A stretch of DNA of 64,000 nt from an uncultured Bacilli bacterium. Lineage in GTDB: Bacteria; Bacillota_I; Bacilli_A; RF39; UBA660. Numbering within the stretch: the stretch's first letter is position 1; each line of letters begins with the position of its first letter. The notes below the pieces were generated by a model. The model saw only the letters and a list, made by a program, of their open reading frames with translations, was not told the DNA's origin and ran no database searches. The stretch spans positions 62,001-126,000 of the forward strand of contig CAKPMY010000002.1 of NCBI GenBank assembly GCA_934168245.1, read 5' to 3'. The position numbers and the translations under genes are program-made. This document shows, one piece after another, positions 54,549 to 63,545 of this stretch.

Positions 54549-56127
54549 TTTTTTCAATATACTCTTCGTATGGAACACATCTATCTATAATAGTTCCATC
54601 ATCTAATATCTCAATTATTCTATTCGCAACTGTACTATTAAGTTCATAGTCTCTAGAAGTAAATAGAACTTCTCCTTGGAAATTAATTAGTCCTTTATTT
54701 AATGATGTAATACTTTCCAAATCCAAATGGTTAGTAGGTTCATCTAATATTAAGAAATTAGGTCCTTCTAACATCATCTTAGATAACATACATCTCATCC
54801 TTTCTCCACCAGATAATACATTTACTTTCTTAAATACATCATCTCCAGAAAATAACATTCTACCTAAGAAACCTCTAAGTACTGTTTCATCCTTAATATC
54901 ATAATATTGTCCAATCCACTCAATAATATTCTTATCAACATCAAAATACTCTGTATTATCTTGTGGTAAATAGCCAGGTACAATAGTCTTACCCCATTCA
55001 ATACTACCCTTATCATATTTACCCTTACCAGATAAAATATTAAACAACGTCGTCTTAACCATATCGTTATTAGCAAGTATCGCAATCTTATCACCTTTAA
55101 GTACTGTAAATGATACCTTATCTAAAATTTTCTTACCATCAACTACTTTAGTTAGGTTTTCTACTTTTAATATTTCCTTACCAGCAGGCTTTTCTATCTT
55201 AAAATCAATATAAGGATATTTTCTAGAAGAAGGAACTATCTCATCTAATTGAATCTTATCAAGCATTTTTTTTCTAGAAGTTGCTTGTTTTGACTTTGAA
55301 GCATTAGCCGAGAATCTCGCAATAAAGGCTTGTAATTCTTTAATTTTCTCTTCTTTTTTCTTATTAGAATCTCTCATCTGTTTCTGTAGCAATTCACTAG
55401 ATTCATACCAGAAATCATAGTTACCAACATAAAGTTTAATCTTACCATAATCAATATCCGCAATATGTGTACATACTTTGTTTAAGAAATGTCTATCATG
55501 TGAAACAATAATAACTGTATTATTAAAATTAATTAAAAACTCTTCTAACCATTTAATAGCCTCAATATCCAAACTGTTAGTAGGCTCATCTAAAAGTAAT
55601 ATATCTGGATTTCCAAATAATGCTTGAGCAAGTAAAACCTTAACTCTAAGTTTTACTGGTAACTCGCCCATTAAAACATAATGATACTCTTCCTTAACAC
55701 CTAAATTATTTAAAAGTGTACTAGCATCAGACTCTGCATTCCAGCCATCTAAGTCCATAAATTCAGCCTCTAAATTGGCTAACTTCATACCATCTTCTTC
55801 ACTAAACTCAGTCTGCTCATACATCTTATTCTTCTCTTCCATTATTTCATATAGTTTACTATTTCCCATAATAACTACATCAATAACTCTCTTATCATCA
55901 AACTCATAATGATCTTGCTTCAAAATAGAAAGTCTTTCATTTTTAGAAATAACAACTTCTCCAGTCGTTGTTTCAATCTCACCTGATAATATTTTTAAAA
56001 ATGTTGATTTACCAGAACCATTTGCCCCAATCAAACCATAACAATTACCATTAGTAAATTTTATATTAACATCTTCAAATAAGACTCTCTTTCCAAATTT
56101 TAAACTAACATTATTTACTTGTATCAT
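54544..56127 (-). CDS. ABC-F ATPase, YbiT-like
   Basis: 527 residues, two ABC cassettes without membrane segments. Walker A motifs are GANGSGKST and a degraded ANNDMVKTT in the second cassette. Walker B motifs are ILLLDEPTNSLD and FLILDEPTNHLD. The first signature is replaced by ELPVKLRVKVLLAQAL, a YbiT-type feature, while the second is VLSGGERMRCMLSKMM. A Lys-rich linker (NKKKEEKIKELQAFIARF) joins them. ABC-F proteins act on the ribosome E site. Which role this one has (translation factor or resistance) cannot be told. Confidence 0.88.
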   Translation of the reverse strand: MIQVNNVSLKFGKRVLFEDVNIKFTNGNCYGLIGANGSGKSTFLKILSGEIETTTGEVVISKNERLSILKQDHYEFDDKRVIDVVIMGNSKLYEIMEEKNKMYEQTEFSEEDGMKLANLEAEFMDLDGWNAESDASTLLNNLGVKEEYHYVLMGELPVKLRVKVLLAQALFGNPDILLLDEPTNSLDIEAIKWLEEFLINFNNTVIIVSHDRHFLNKVCTHIADIDYGKIKLYVGNYDFWYESSELLQKQMRDSNKKKEEKIKELQAFIARFSANASKSKQATSRKKMLDKIQLDEIVPSSRKYPYIDFKIEKPAGKEILKVENLTKVVDGKKILDKVSFTVLKGDKIAILANNDMVKTTLFNILSGKGKYDKGSIEWGKTIVPGYLPQDNTEYFDVDKNIIEWIGQYYDIKDETVLRGFLGRMLFSGDDVFKKVNVLSGGERMRCMLSKMMLEGPNFLILDEPTNHLDLESITSLNKGLINFQGEVLFTSRDYELNSTVANRIIEILDDGTIIDRCVPYEEYIEKK

Positions 56128-56162
56128 TCTTCTTCACCACCGCTCCTTAATTCTACTATAAA

Positions 56163-56198
56163 TAAAAAAATAAGGCAAGTATAACTACTTAACCTTAT
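56163..56198 (-). terminator. Terminator of the OapA-like gene
   Basis: Minus-strand ATAAGG...CCTTAT followed by TTTTTTTATTT; overlaps the stop codon. Confidence 0.65.
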
Positions 56199-56790
56199 AA
56201 AATATTGAAATCACTTTAGCAAACTCATAAAGTATAATATTACTTTTATTTATCGCAAAACCTTTACCTAAAGCCTTACCACCTATCGTAAGTGCCGCCA
56301 CTATTGCTGCTATAGATAATCCCGTAAACAAGATACTGAAATTAAACTTTTCCGCAACAACTGCCGCTATTGTCGTAGCCGCTGTACCAGAAATAATTCC
56401 ACATACATCCCCGACTACATCACAACAAAAGTTAGATACCTTAGAAGCATTTTTCTTAAACTTAACTGCCACATCTGCACCTTTAACTTTTCTAGAATTC
56501 ATTGAATGAAAAACTTTTTCATCACTACTAGTAACCGCTACACCTACTATATCAAATAAAATACCAATGCCCACAAAGAGTAACGTTACAAGTATTCCAC
56601 CAACTATTGATAATTTAGGTAAAGTAACCTGTGATACATAAGAAAGTCCAAAGGATAATGTAAAGGCAATTATAATAATCTTAACAATCCATCTCATATC
56701 GGCTTTCTTTTTATTAATTCTTTCTTTTCTCTTAGTTTCAATAACTAATCCTTGAAATTCATCTTTTTCTAATTTCTTCTTACTATTCAT
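56185..56790 (-). CDS. oapA: OapA-like membrane protein (OLE-associated protein A)
   Basis: 201 residues with four predicted helices (about 32-52, 58-84, 128-148, 152-172). The stretch GIGILFDIVGVAVTSSDEKVFHSMNSRKVKGA, abbreviated here as FDIVGVAVTSSDEKVFHSM, and VSNFCCDVVGDVCGIISGTA match what I recall of the OapA family, which shows remote similarity to CNNM/CorC-type Mg2+ transporters. OapA binds OLE RNA and localises it to the membrane. The gene lies about 55 bp after the long RNA on the same strand, the known OLE-oapA arrangement. The name rests on pattern memory plus context. Start ATG follows AGGAAAGGGTAT. Confidence 0.72.
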   Translation of the reverse strand: MNSKKKLEKDEFQGLVIETKRKERINKKKADMRWIVKIIIIAFTLSFGLSYVSQVTLPKLSIVGGILVTLLFVGIGILFDIVGVAVTSSDEKVFHSMNSRKVKGADVAVKFKKNASKVSNFCCDVVGDVCGIISGTAATTIAAVVAEKFNFSILFTGLSIAAIVAALTIGGKALGKGFAINKSNIILYEFAKVISIFYKVK

Positions 56791-56807
56791 ATACCCTTTC
56801 CTATAGA

Positions 56808-56831
56808 AAAAATAGTATAAAATACTATTTT
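56808..56831 (-). terminator. AT-rich hairpin between the long RNA and the OapA-like gene
   Basis: Minus-strand AAAATAGTA-TTTTA-TACTATTTT then TTC. A weak terminator or processing hairpin; partial read-through would let one promoter serve RNA and protein. Confidence 0.5.
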
Positions 56832-56844
56832 CAATTAAAAAAAA

Positions 56845-57434
56845 CTAATGGCTCTAAACATAGTAAACTTTGAATCTTAGGTCAAGTAGGATTTCCCTTA
56901 TCTCTACGTATCCGTTACCAGATACATGGTTCCCCTTTAAAGAGATAAGTATGATGTTACCATTCATACGACTTGATTACCACTTAGTATCCACTGCAAT
57001 CCTATGTAAAGCGCACTCTAGGAGATTTCCTCACCAACACTTTATTATTTATTCTTTTTTGCAAGAGCAATTTCATAAAGCAATATTTATTAAAGTTGGC
57101 CTGTTCTAATAAACAAGTTCTTTAATCCCAATACTCTCACTCAAGACAAGCTACACTGTACATAACTTTCGCCACAATACAGGTTCCTAGCCTACCTCGT
57201 AACAAGTCCATCAGTATAAAACGTATAGGCTTATCACAAATAATAGGTCTCCACGGATAATGGGTCGTTTGTCGTATGCCATTACGAGCGCCCATTCTCC
57301 TCATCTTCAGCATCCACCCTACACTGGGCGTATAAAGCAAACACCAAAGGTTTCACAGATATGCTCGATAACGGTTGTTTAATCCCGTCTTCCTAATAAA
57401 GTAACTGACTAGAATAATGTGCCATCAATTACAT
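56845..57434 (-). ncRNA. ole: OLE-like large structured RNA
   Basis: About 590 bases between a consensus promoter and the OapA-like gene, without a plausible coding frame. The strand contains many local complementary segments (for example AGAGATAAG with CTTATCTCT, CGTATGAATGGTAACATCATACT-type arms, TATCTGGTAACGGATA). It has a more even base composition than the surrounding AT-rich spacers, as expected of a conserved structured RNA. Size (~600 nt) and the position directly upstream of oapA fit OLE RNA, known from anaerobic and extremophilic Bacillota, where the OLE particle affects cold, alcohol and Mg2+ stress. I cannot run the Rfam OLE model, so identity is inferred. Confidence 0.7.
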
Positions 57435-57438
57435 CCCT

Positions 57439-57467
57439 AGTATATCATATGTCTTAGGAACTGTCAA
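57439..57467 (-). promoter_or_regulatory. Consensus promoter of the OLE-like RNA
   Basis: Minus-strand TTGACA (57462-57467), exactly 17 bp, TATACT (57439-57444), followed by AGGGATG; the start is near 57433. It is the best sigma-A match seen in the window. Confidence 0.85.
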
Positions 57468-57610
57468 GTTGACACACTTTTTCAAAAAAACTCAAAAACT
57501 ACCACTATACTAAAATAAACAAGCAATAAATGATACATAGAAACAAACTTAATAGATTGATCTATAAAATTATAAAAGTAAAATCTAAATCGCCTCATAT
57601 AATCCCAATC

Positions 57611-57641
57611 AAAAAGAAGAGTCGTCTCAAAATAACTCTTC
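57611..57641 (-). terminator. Terminator of the glucosaminidase gene
   Basis: Minus-strand GAAGAGT...ACTCTTC (7 bp) followed by TTTTT. From here to the OLE promoter (57470-57610) I see nothing else. Confidence 0.75.
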
Positions 57642-57665
57642 CTTCTAAATCATACTTCTTATCTC

Positions 57666-58343
57666 TTAACTATTTCTAATCTTATTAACAAAATAATTAA
57701 TTTTACCAGCCCAAGTATTACCTTCAGCATATCTAGGAGCAATCTTTTCAACTGTATCTAATCCTACACTATAATAATTCTTATATAAATTATTAATAAG
57801 ACCCATAATACCATCTTCTAAAGTATCAAACTTCTTATATTTACCCCCATTACAACCAGGACTTCCCTTCTGACCACTAACATTAAAACAACTTCTTGCT
57901 AGATTAGAACACTTAGAGCCACAGCCAGTCTCATGTAAGATAATAGCCGTCGCAACATACGGATCAACTCCCTTTTCAAGGCAATTAACCGCAATAAAAT
58001 ACCCTTTTCCAGCCATAATATCCGTACCTAAATTCTTATCAAGTTTAAGTGTAAGCTCTTCTATTGTAAGCCCATCAAAAACCTCAATCCTAGGTGGAAT
58101 TAATACTGATGCTGGAGCAGTCTCCATATCAATAGCCGTAATAGAAGCATCATCAACTCTATACTCCTCCATATTCTTACAAAGAGCACTATCAGATGCC
58201 ATAATATTATTCGTATTTATTTCATTAAATGAAAGATAATCATTCTTTTCTAAATTAGCCTTTTCTTGTAACTTTATTCCTAAAGAAACCATTAAAACTG
58301 AAATTATAATTAAAAGACAACTAACAATCTTAGTCTTTTTCAT
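57666..58343 (-). CDS. Secreted/anchored endo-beta-N-acetylglucosaminidase (GH73-like)
   Basis: 225 residues from the ATG at 58343, which follows GAGGTGAATTTA. An N-terminal helix (IVSCLLIIISVLMVSLGI) acts as signal or anchor. The lysozyme-like domain (about 95-220) has MAGKGYFIAVNCLEKGVDP, a putative catalytic Glu in AIILHETGCGSKCSN, and the family region CFNVSGQKGSPGCNGGKYKKFDT-like with YAEGNTWAGKINYFV. Such enzymes cut glycan strands of peptidoglycan in growth or separation. Extra Cys may form disulfides. Confidence 0.82.
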   Translation of the reverse strand: MKKTKIVSCLLIIISVLMVSLGIKLQEKANLEKNDYLSFNEINTNNIMASDSALCKNMEEYRVDDASITAIDMETAPASVLIPPRIEVFDGLTIEELTLKLDKNLGTDIMAGKGYFIAVNCLEKGVDPYVATAIILHETGCGSKCSNLARSCFNVSGQKGSPGCNGGKYKKFDTLEDGIMGLINNLYKNYYSVGLDTVEKIAPRYAEGNTWAGKINYFVNKIRNS

Positions 58344-58406
58344 TAAATTCACCTCAACTATATAAATTAATTTTATATTATTGTTTGCAAAAAGTCAAAC
58401 TTCTAT

Positions 58407-59987
58407 CTAATTCTTAATTCTAAACGTATAAGGTGCCCTCTTATAAACTAATTTTAAAGCAACTGCTATATATATCACTGTAAATACTATTCCAAATACT
58501 GAAAAATAGAAAAAAGAAGTTCTAACACTAATAAGTGAATATAAAATGAAATAAGTAATTATCGAAACAATTGTATAAGAATACTCTTTCATTTCTAAAT
58601 TTTTATTATAAGGCTGTAACAAATAATAAATAACCAAGTAATGCACTGAGAAAAATACACTAAGTATAATTATAAATAAAGCAATCGTAACATAATTAAT
58701 AATACTAGTACCTCCAGTTACAAAAATCACAGCCAAAGTACTTAGTGCCATAACTAAAGCCGGTACTAAATTAATCCTAATAATAGTCTCTAATCTCTTC
58801 TTAAACAAATTAAGTATTACATTACTCTCTCTATAAAAATTATATGTAAGCATTGCATGATCACAATTATAAAACATAGCCTGTGTAACTACTGCTCCTC
58901 GATTAATAAAATACATAATAAATAAAAAGCAGCCAGGTTTATTAAGCATAAAATCATGAATTCCTTTAAATGACTTCTCACTAGAAAGTGCAAAAACAAT
59001 TAAAAGTATCGCCAACCCAACAATAATTACACAAATTCTCTTAGCACTTCTCATTAATATTTCTCTATGTCGTTCAAAAAATATTGTATTAAATAAATCA
59101 TACCCTTTCTTATCCTTAATCTTCTTCTCCTCAATTACCTTATCTTTATCTTTTATTCTAACCATTTCCTGTCTAGCATAACTAGCCGCTTCACTAGAAT
59201 TCATTGCTGCCTTAAGTGTATTAAGTTTTTTATAAATAAGTTTATAATCATCTATTCTAAGTAAATATCTATAACAAAAGATACTAAAAATCCCAAACAC
59301 CAAAGTACCAATATAAACAACTACATCTGGTAAAACAATCCCAAAATAAGGAAGTGCCGAAACACCAAGTAAAACTCCAAGCACAACTAAAGTATTTCTA
59401 TAATCAGCCGTAAATACATAACCCTTTTTCCTATAAAAGAAAACCGTAAAAGCCTCTCCCACTATTCTAGTCAGAAAACTAAATAGAATAAGGAAAATAC
59501 ATTCAAGCACTGAATAATCTAACACAAATGAAAAAACAAAGAATCCTAACGAATTAAGTACTAAAGATAATCCCAAAGTCCAATACAAAGTCGCCTTCAT
59601 AAATTTTTTAGCATCCATATTAAACAAAATAATACTTAGATACTTTTTCGGATTAACATTCAAAATATTCCCATTAATAAACATTCCAATAATAGTAAAA
59701 ATAAAATAAATATGGATAAATGTCGCTGTAACATTCTTAGGACTAATAATCTCACTAATATAAAACAATACAAAAAAATATAATAATCTATACCCAATAA
59801 ATCTAAGCACAGATATACCTATACTAAATACTCTAGCAAACTTCTTTAATCCTTGTCCCTTATATACATCATCATTTAATAAATCCCTAAGTATTGGTAA
59901 CTTCTTAAAGAAATATATATTTGCATTAATAGCATAAGTCAAATCTATCTTTAAAGACATCTTCAAAGTATTAAGCATTTTTCTCAT
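58407..59987 (-). CDS. ABC transporter permease-like membrane protein
   Basis: 526 residues with about ten to twelve predicted helices and no ATPase motif. It overlaps the downstream end of the ATPase gene (its ATG at 59987 lies inside that gene's last codons), which marks it as the membrane subunit of the pair. The layout, with a soluble loop in the middle (KDKDKVIEEKKIKDKKGYDL), resembles large exporter permeases of Bacillota, but no substrate-specific family is recognised. Confidence 0.75.
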   Translation of the reverse strand: MRKMLNTLKMSLKIDLTYAINANIYFFKKLPILRDLLNDDVYKGQGLKKFARVFSIGISVLRFIGYRLLYFFVLFYISEIISPKNVTATFIHIYFIFTIIGMFINGNILNVNPKKYLSIILFNMDAKKFMKATLYWTLGLSLVLNSLGFFVFSFVLDYSVLECIFLILFSFLTRIVGEAFTVFFYRKKGYVFTADYRNTLVVLGVLLGVSALPYFGIVLPDVVVYIGTLVFGIFSIFCYRYLLRIDDYKLIYKKLNTLKAAMNSSEAASYARQEMVRIKDKDKVIEEKKIKDKKGYDLFNTIFFERHREILMRSAKRICVIIVGLAILLIVFALSSEKSFKGIHDFMLNKPGCFLFIMYFINRGAVVTQAMFYNCDHAMLTYNFYRESNVILNLFKKRLETIIRINLVPALVMALSTLAVIFVTGGTSIINYVTIALFIIILSVFFSVHYLVIYYLLQPYNKNLEMKEYSYTIVSIITYFILYSLISVRTSFFYFSVFGIVFTVIYIAVALKLVYKRAPYTFRIKN

Positions 59988-60678
59988 CCCTTAAACAACT
60001 AATAATCTTATCTTTATATTTCTTTGTATTTAGATTTTTCTTTTCCACAAGTTCTAGTTTTTTATTATTAAGTATTATAATCTCATCACATAAATCCATT
60101 GCTATTTCTAAAATATGTGTTGAAAATATAATAATATGTTCATTCTTTAAAGACTTTAATAACTTCTTCATCTCATCTTGAACTACAACATCTAAAGATG
60201 TCAATGGCTCATCTAATAAAATTACTTTAGGATGATTAATTATATTAATTAAAATCTGCATCTTATTCTTCATACCATGTGAATAGTCTTTCAATAACTT
60301 ATCTTGGTCTTCTCTTTTTATATCAACCATTTTAAAGTAATCATCTATTGTTTTATCACTATCTATTCGTTCTTTATTAATTTCCATAAAAAAACTTAAG
60401 AATTCCCTTGCTGTTAAAAACTCCGGTACTATTGGTGTAGAAACAACATACCCTATATCATTAGTAGAAAGTCTCTCTTTACCAAATTCATTTTCTAAAT
60501 AAAAACTTCCTCCATCAATAGAAATGTCATTATTTAAAGAGTTAAAAAAAGTTGTCTTTCCTACCCCATTACGTCCAATCAATCCATAAATTTTACCTGA
60601 CTCAAATGTAAAGTCAATGTCTTTTAAAACTTCTTTTTCTCCAAAACTTTTAGTTAATCCCACTACTTCAAGTCGCAC
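59971..60678 (-). CDS. ABC transporter ATP-binding protein
   Basis: 235 residues from the GTG at 60678, preceded by AGAGGTGGTTTTT; an in-frame TTG at 60696 would cover this site. Walker A is GLIGRNGVGKTTFF, Walker B is KVILLDEPLTSLD, and the signature is degenerate (DYSHGMKNKMQI, with LSGGQ replaced by YSHGM). The H-loop is IFSTH. This is the exporter type (DrrA/CcmA/YxlF-like). Partner is the permease at 58407. Confidence 0.9.
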   Translation of the reverse strand: MRLEVVGLTKSFGEKEVLKDIDFTFESGKIYGLIGRNGVGKTTFFNSLNNDISIDGGSFYLENEFGKERLSTNDIGYVVSTPIVPEFLTAREFLSFFMEINKERIDSDKTIDDYFKMVDIKREDQDKLLKDYSHGMKNKMQILINIINHPKVILLDEPLTSLDVVVQDEMKKLLKSLKNEHIIIFSTHILEIAMDLCDEIIILNNKKLELVEKKNLNTKKYKDKIISCLRDEKNA

Positions 60679-60734
60679 AAAAACCACCTCTAGCAATTAT
60701 TATATCAAGAAAAAAGAATAAATGCCATCAACAC

Positions 60735-61766
60735 TTATTCTTTTGGTAGTTTGAAATCTTTAAATCCATTTACATAGTTCTGTTCATATTTATATGCATC
60801 TCTACACATATCTTCAATACCAAGTTCTGCCCTCCAACCTAATTCTTCATAAGCCTTAGTAGGTTCCGCATAACAAGCATCTATATCTCCTGGTCTTCTT
60901 CCCACAATTTTTCTTGGTACTTTTACATTATTAATTCTCTCATATGCATCGGCAAGTTCTAAAACGCTATATCCATTACCAGTACCTAAATTATAATATT
61001 TAATACCTGTATTATTAACAGCCTTTTCGATAGCCTTTAAATGTCCCTTTGCCAAATCAACAACGTGAATGTAATCTCTAACACCAGTACCATCTACTGT
61101 ATTATAGTCATTTCCAAAGACACTTAATATTTCAAGTTCTCCTGTCGCAACTTTCATTATATAAGGCATTAAATTATTTGGAATTCCATTAGGAGATTCT
61201 CCAATTAATCCTGAACTATGTGCTCCAATTGGATTAAAATAACGTAAAATTATTGCTGAGAAATCCTTATCAGAAACACATATATCTTTTAATATTTGTT
61301 CATTAAATAATTTTGTTGTACCATACGGATTTGTTGTAGATAAAGGAAAATCTTCACGGATTGGTAAACTCTTTGGTGAACCATAAACCGTAGCACTAGA
61401 TGAAAAGACAAATGCCTTAACTCCATGCTTTTCCATAACCTTACAAAGTTTAATAGTAGAAAGCAAATTATTCTCATAATAATTAATTGGTAAAGAAACA
61501 GATTCCCCTACAGCCTTGTATCCTGCAAAATGAATAACTGCATCAATCTTATTTTCTGAAAAGATCTTATCAAGTATCTCCTCATCACAAACATCTTCTT
61601 GATAAAACTTAAAATCTTTACCTGTAATATATTTTATCTTATTCTTAACAGAAATATCTGCATTATATAAATTATCAACCACAACGATATCATAGCCTGC
61701 ATTTAATAGTTCAACGCAAGTATGACTACCAATATACCCTAATCCTCCAGTAACTAATATATTCAT
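60735..61766 (-). CDS. galE: UDP-glucose 4-epimerase
   Basis: 343 residues, short-chain dehydrogenase fold. The NAD site is VTGGLGYIGSHT and the catalytic pair is Ser in FVFSSSATVYG with Tyr/Lys in NPYGTTK. HFAGYKAVGES and RYFNPIGAH confirm the family. It interconverts UDP-glucose and UDP-galactose for glycan synthesis, and UDP-glucose is also the expected substrate of the glucan synthase at 25474-33114. It shares one base with the Nudix gene (TAATG overlap), so they are coupled. Confidence 0.95.
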   Translation of the reverse strand: MNILVTGGLGYIGSHTCVELLNAGYDIVVVDNLYNADISVKNKIKYITGKDFKFYQEDVCDEEILDKIFSENKIDAVIHFAGYKAVGESVSLPINYYENNLLSTIKLCKVMEKHGVKAFVFSSSATVYGSPKSLPIREDFPLSTTNPYGTTKLFNEQILKDICVSDKDFSAIILRYFNPIGAHSSGLIGESPNGIPNNLMPYIMKVATGELEILSVFGNDYNTVDGTGVRDYIHVVDLAKGHLKAIEKAVNNTGIKYYNLGTGNGYSVLELADAYERINNVKVPRKIVGRRPGDIDACYAEPTKAYEELGWRAELGIEDMCRDAYKYEQNYVNGFKDFKLPKE

Positions 61767-62284
61767 TACATACCTCCATAGAATTTATTATATTCTTCCA
61801 AAACCAGTAGCATTTCTCTACCGATATCTACACTTATTGTACCATTTTTCAAGCAATTTTGCAAGAAGCCCTCTAGGTCATCAAAATGTATATAAAATAA
61901 CCCAAATTCTGATAATCTTTCCAACTCATCATAATTAGTCTCCTCAAAATTGGGCTCTTCATCACATAACACTGTATAATAGAAAATACTATTATAAACA
62001 TTTTTATCAGTATTCATATAATTTTTAGCATACGTAACAATCTGTAAAAAAGGCCCATCTATTGTCTCTATCCTAATCCCAGTCTCTTCCTTTATTTCTC
62101 TAAGTAAAGCCTCCCGCATATCCTCATTTTTCTGAACATGTCCTCCTGGAAATTGATATGTATTATTATTATAAGCAATTAAAATTTCATTCTTACTATT
62201 TATTATCAATCCTTTAACCCTAGTAACTTCATAATCTAAATCACTTATATCTAACTTATCATCATTAATAAATATCTGTTTCAT
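61766..62284 (-). CDS. Nudix hydrolase
   Basis: 172 residues. The Nudix box is FPGGHVQKNEDMREALLREI followed by KEETGI, matching GX5EX7REUXEEXGU. The substrate is a nucleoside diphosphate linked to something else, not predictable here. ATG follows AGAGGAGAGTTAG. Coupling to galE hints at a nucleotide-sugar role. Confidence 0.9.
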   Translation of the reverse strand: MKQIFINDDKLDISDLDYEVTRVKGLIINSKNEILIAYNNNTYQFPGGHVQKNEDMREALLREIKEETGIRIETIDGPFLQIVTYAKNYMNTDKNVYNSIFYYTVLCDEEPNFEETNYDELERLSEFGLFYIHFDDLEGFLQNCLKNGTISVDIGREMLLVLEEYNKFYGGM

Positions 62285-62295
62285 CTAACTCTCCT

Positions 62296-63447
62296 CTAGT
62301 AAATATATCTTTCCCAATAATCAATAACTGACGAACTAACAGTATTAAAATAAGTCTCAATCATAGTTGAAAGATAATTAGATTTCTTCCATATTGGATA
62401 CTCATTAGAATCATAACAGCTATATCTAACTGTTGCTGTCATATATTCAAATGTCGAAGCCCGATCTTCATTAGCACTAGTCTGGGCATAATTATTAACA
62501 AAATACGAACCTGGAGTACCAGTCTTACTATATGAATATGAACTATTCTCACTTCCATATGTAAAGTCCACAGGATTAAAACTATTCCATGCTGTAAACT
62601 TTCCTCCTGCACTCTCTATATAATGTTCTATATAATGTAACATTTCATGATGAAAACTATCTGCAAATGGAAAATCCATCGCAATAGAAATAATTGCCTT
62701 CCTAGGTGAAAAGTCTGTAACACCCGTAACATTATCTGAAGTATAATTTTTAATAAGATAAACATTTAACGTCATATTCTGTTTAGAAAATTCTCTAAAA
62801 AACCCGACCGGATACATAGCAAGTGCCGAATTAAGTTGCTCTAAAGAGGATTTCATAACATTCGTATCTGTAATAGAATTAGTTCCAATATTCCCAACTA
62901 CATAACCATTAGTCTCACTACCATATAAAACTTTAATTCCATAAGTATCCTCTATTTGCTTACGATAAGTAACTAACGGATCAACTACCGGAGTAGGATC
63001 TGGTTCAGGTGTTGGAATCGGAGTTGGTGTAGGAATTACCTCAGTTTTACTAGAATTACCATTACTAGGCTGTTGTGTATTATTACCAGTATTATTATTA
63101 GGAACATTACTAGAACCAGAATTACTACTAGAACTATTATTACCGATATTATCATTACTACCAGTAGTACCATTACTATTATTATCAGTACTATTAGAAT
63201 CACCAGTAGTAGTATTATCACCAGTAGTAACATTATCCCCGTCATCACTATTATCTGGCTTCGCCGGAGGATTACCATCATTAGTAGTTATAATAACCTC
63301 ACCAGTATCAGGATTGCTCTTCTTTATATCTTTAATCGGATCTAGCGTATTTTCCGCCGAAAAATTCATATAAAGGCCCGTCATTATTAAAAGAATAGCC
63401 AAAAATATCATAGCCGAAGCAATTCTATTAATCGTCTTATTATTCAT
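62296..63447 (-). CDS. Membrane-anchored HExxH protein (putative zinc metallopeptidase)
   Basis: 383 residues from the ATG at 63447. An N-terminal anchor (IASAMIFLAILLIMTGLYM) is followed by an ~110-residue Asn/Ser/Thr/Gly linker and a Pro/Thr stretch (TPTPIPTPEPDPTP). The outer domain begins near LVTYRKQIEDTYGIKV and holds FHHEMLHYIEHYIE, an HExxH zinc motif, with a candidate downstream Glu in NEDRASTFEY (gluzincin-like). It should act in the wall or outside the cell. Catalysis is inferred, and no prodomain is visible. A long neutral linker suggests it spans peptidoglycan. Confidence 0.65.
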   Translation of the reverse strand: MNNKTINRIASAMIFLAILLIMTGLYMNFSAENTLDPIKDIKKSNPDTGEVIITTNDGNPPAKPDNSDDGDNVTTGDNTTTGDSNSTDNNSNGTTGSNDNIGNNSSSSNSGSSNVPNNNTGNNTQQPSNGNSSKTEVIPTPTPIPTPEPDPTPVVDPLVTYRKQIEDTYGIKVLYGSETNGYVVGNIGTNSITDTNVMKSSLEQLNSALAMYPVGFFREFSKQNMTLNVYLIKNYTSDNVTGVTDFSPRKAIISIAMDFPFADSFHHEMLHYIEHYIESAGGKFTAWNSFNPVDFTYGSENSSYSYSKTGTPGSYFVNNYAQTSANEDRASTFEYMTATVRYSCYDSNEYPIWKKSNYLSTMIETYFNTVSSSVIDYWERYIY

Positions 63448-63487
63448 TCCTATCACCTTATCATAAATTGATTATAACAAAGTAGAA

Positions 63488-63545
63488 AAAAAAAAGAAAG
63501 CCTAAGCCACTTCCTTTACAAATTAAACAAGTAAAGTAGTCTTAA
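63488..63545 (-). terminator. Terminator of the partial right-edge gene
   Basis: Minus-strand long imperfect stem around CTTTAC...GTAAAG, extended by GCTTAAGACTA with AGTGGCTTAGGC, followed by TTTCTTTTTTTTT. Confidence 0.6.

Noticed and set aside
56870..57340. Short open frames inside the long RNA region
   Set aside because: They lack ribosome sites, have unlikely compositions and sit on structured RNA; treated as chance frames.
56845..57434. The long RNA as tmRNA, RNase P RNA or ROOL RNA
   Set aside because: No tRNA-like ends or tag frame for tmRNA, and no recognisable RNase P core. ROOL cannot be excluded by eye but lacks the OapA-like neighbour, which favours OLE.
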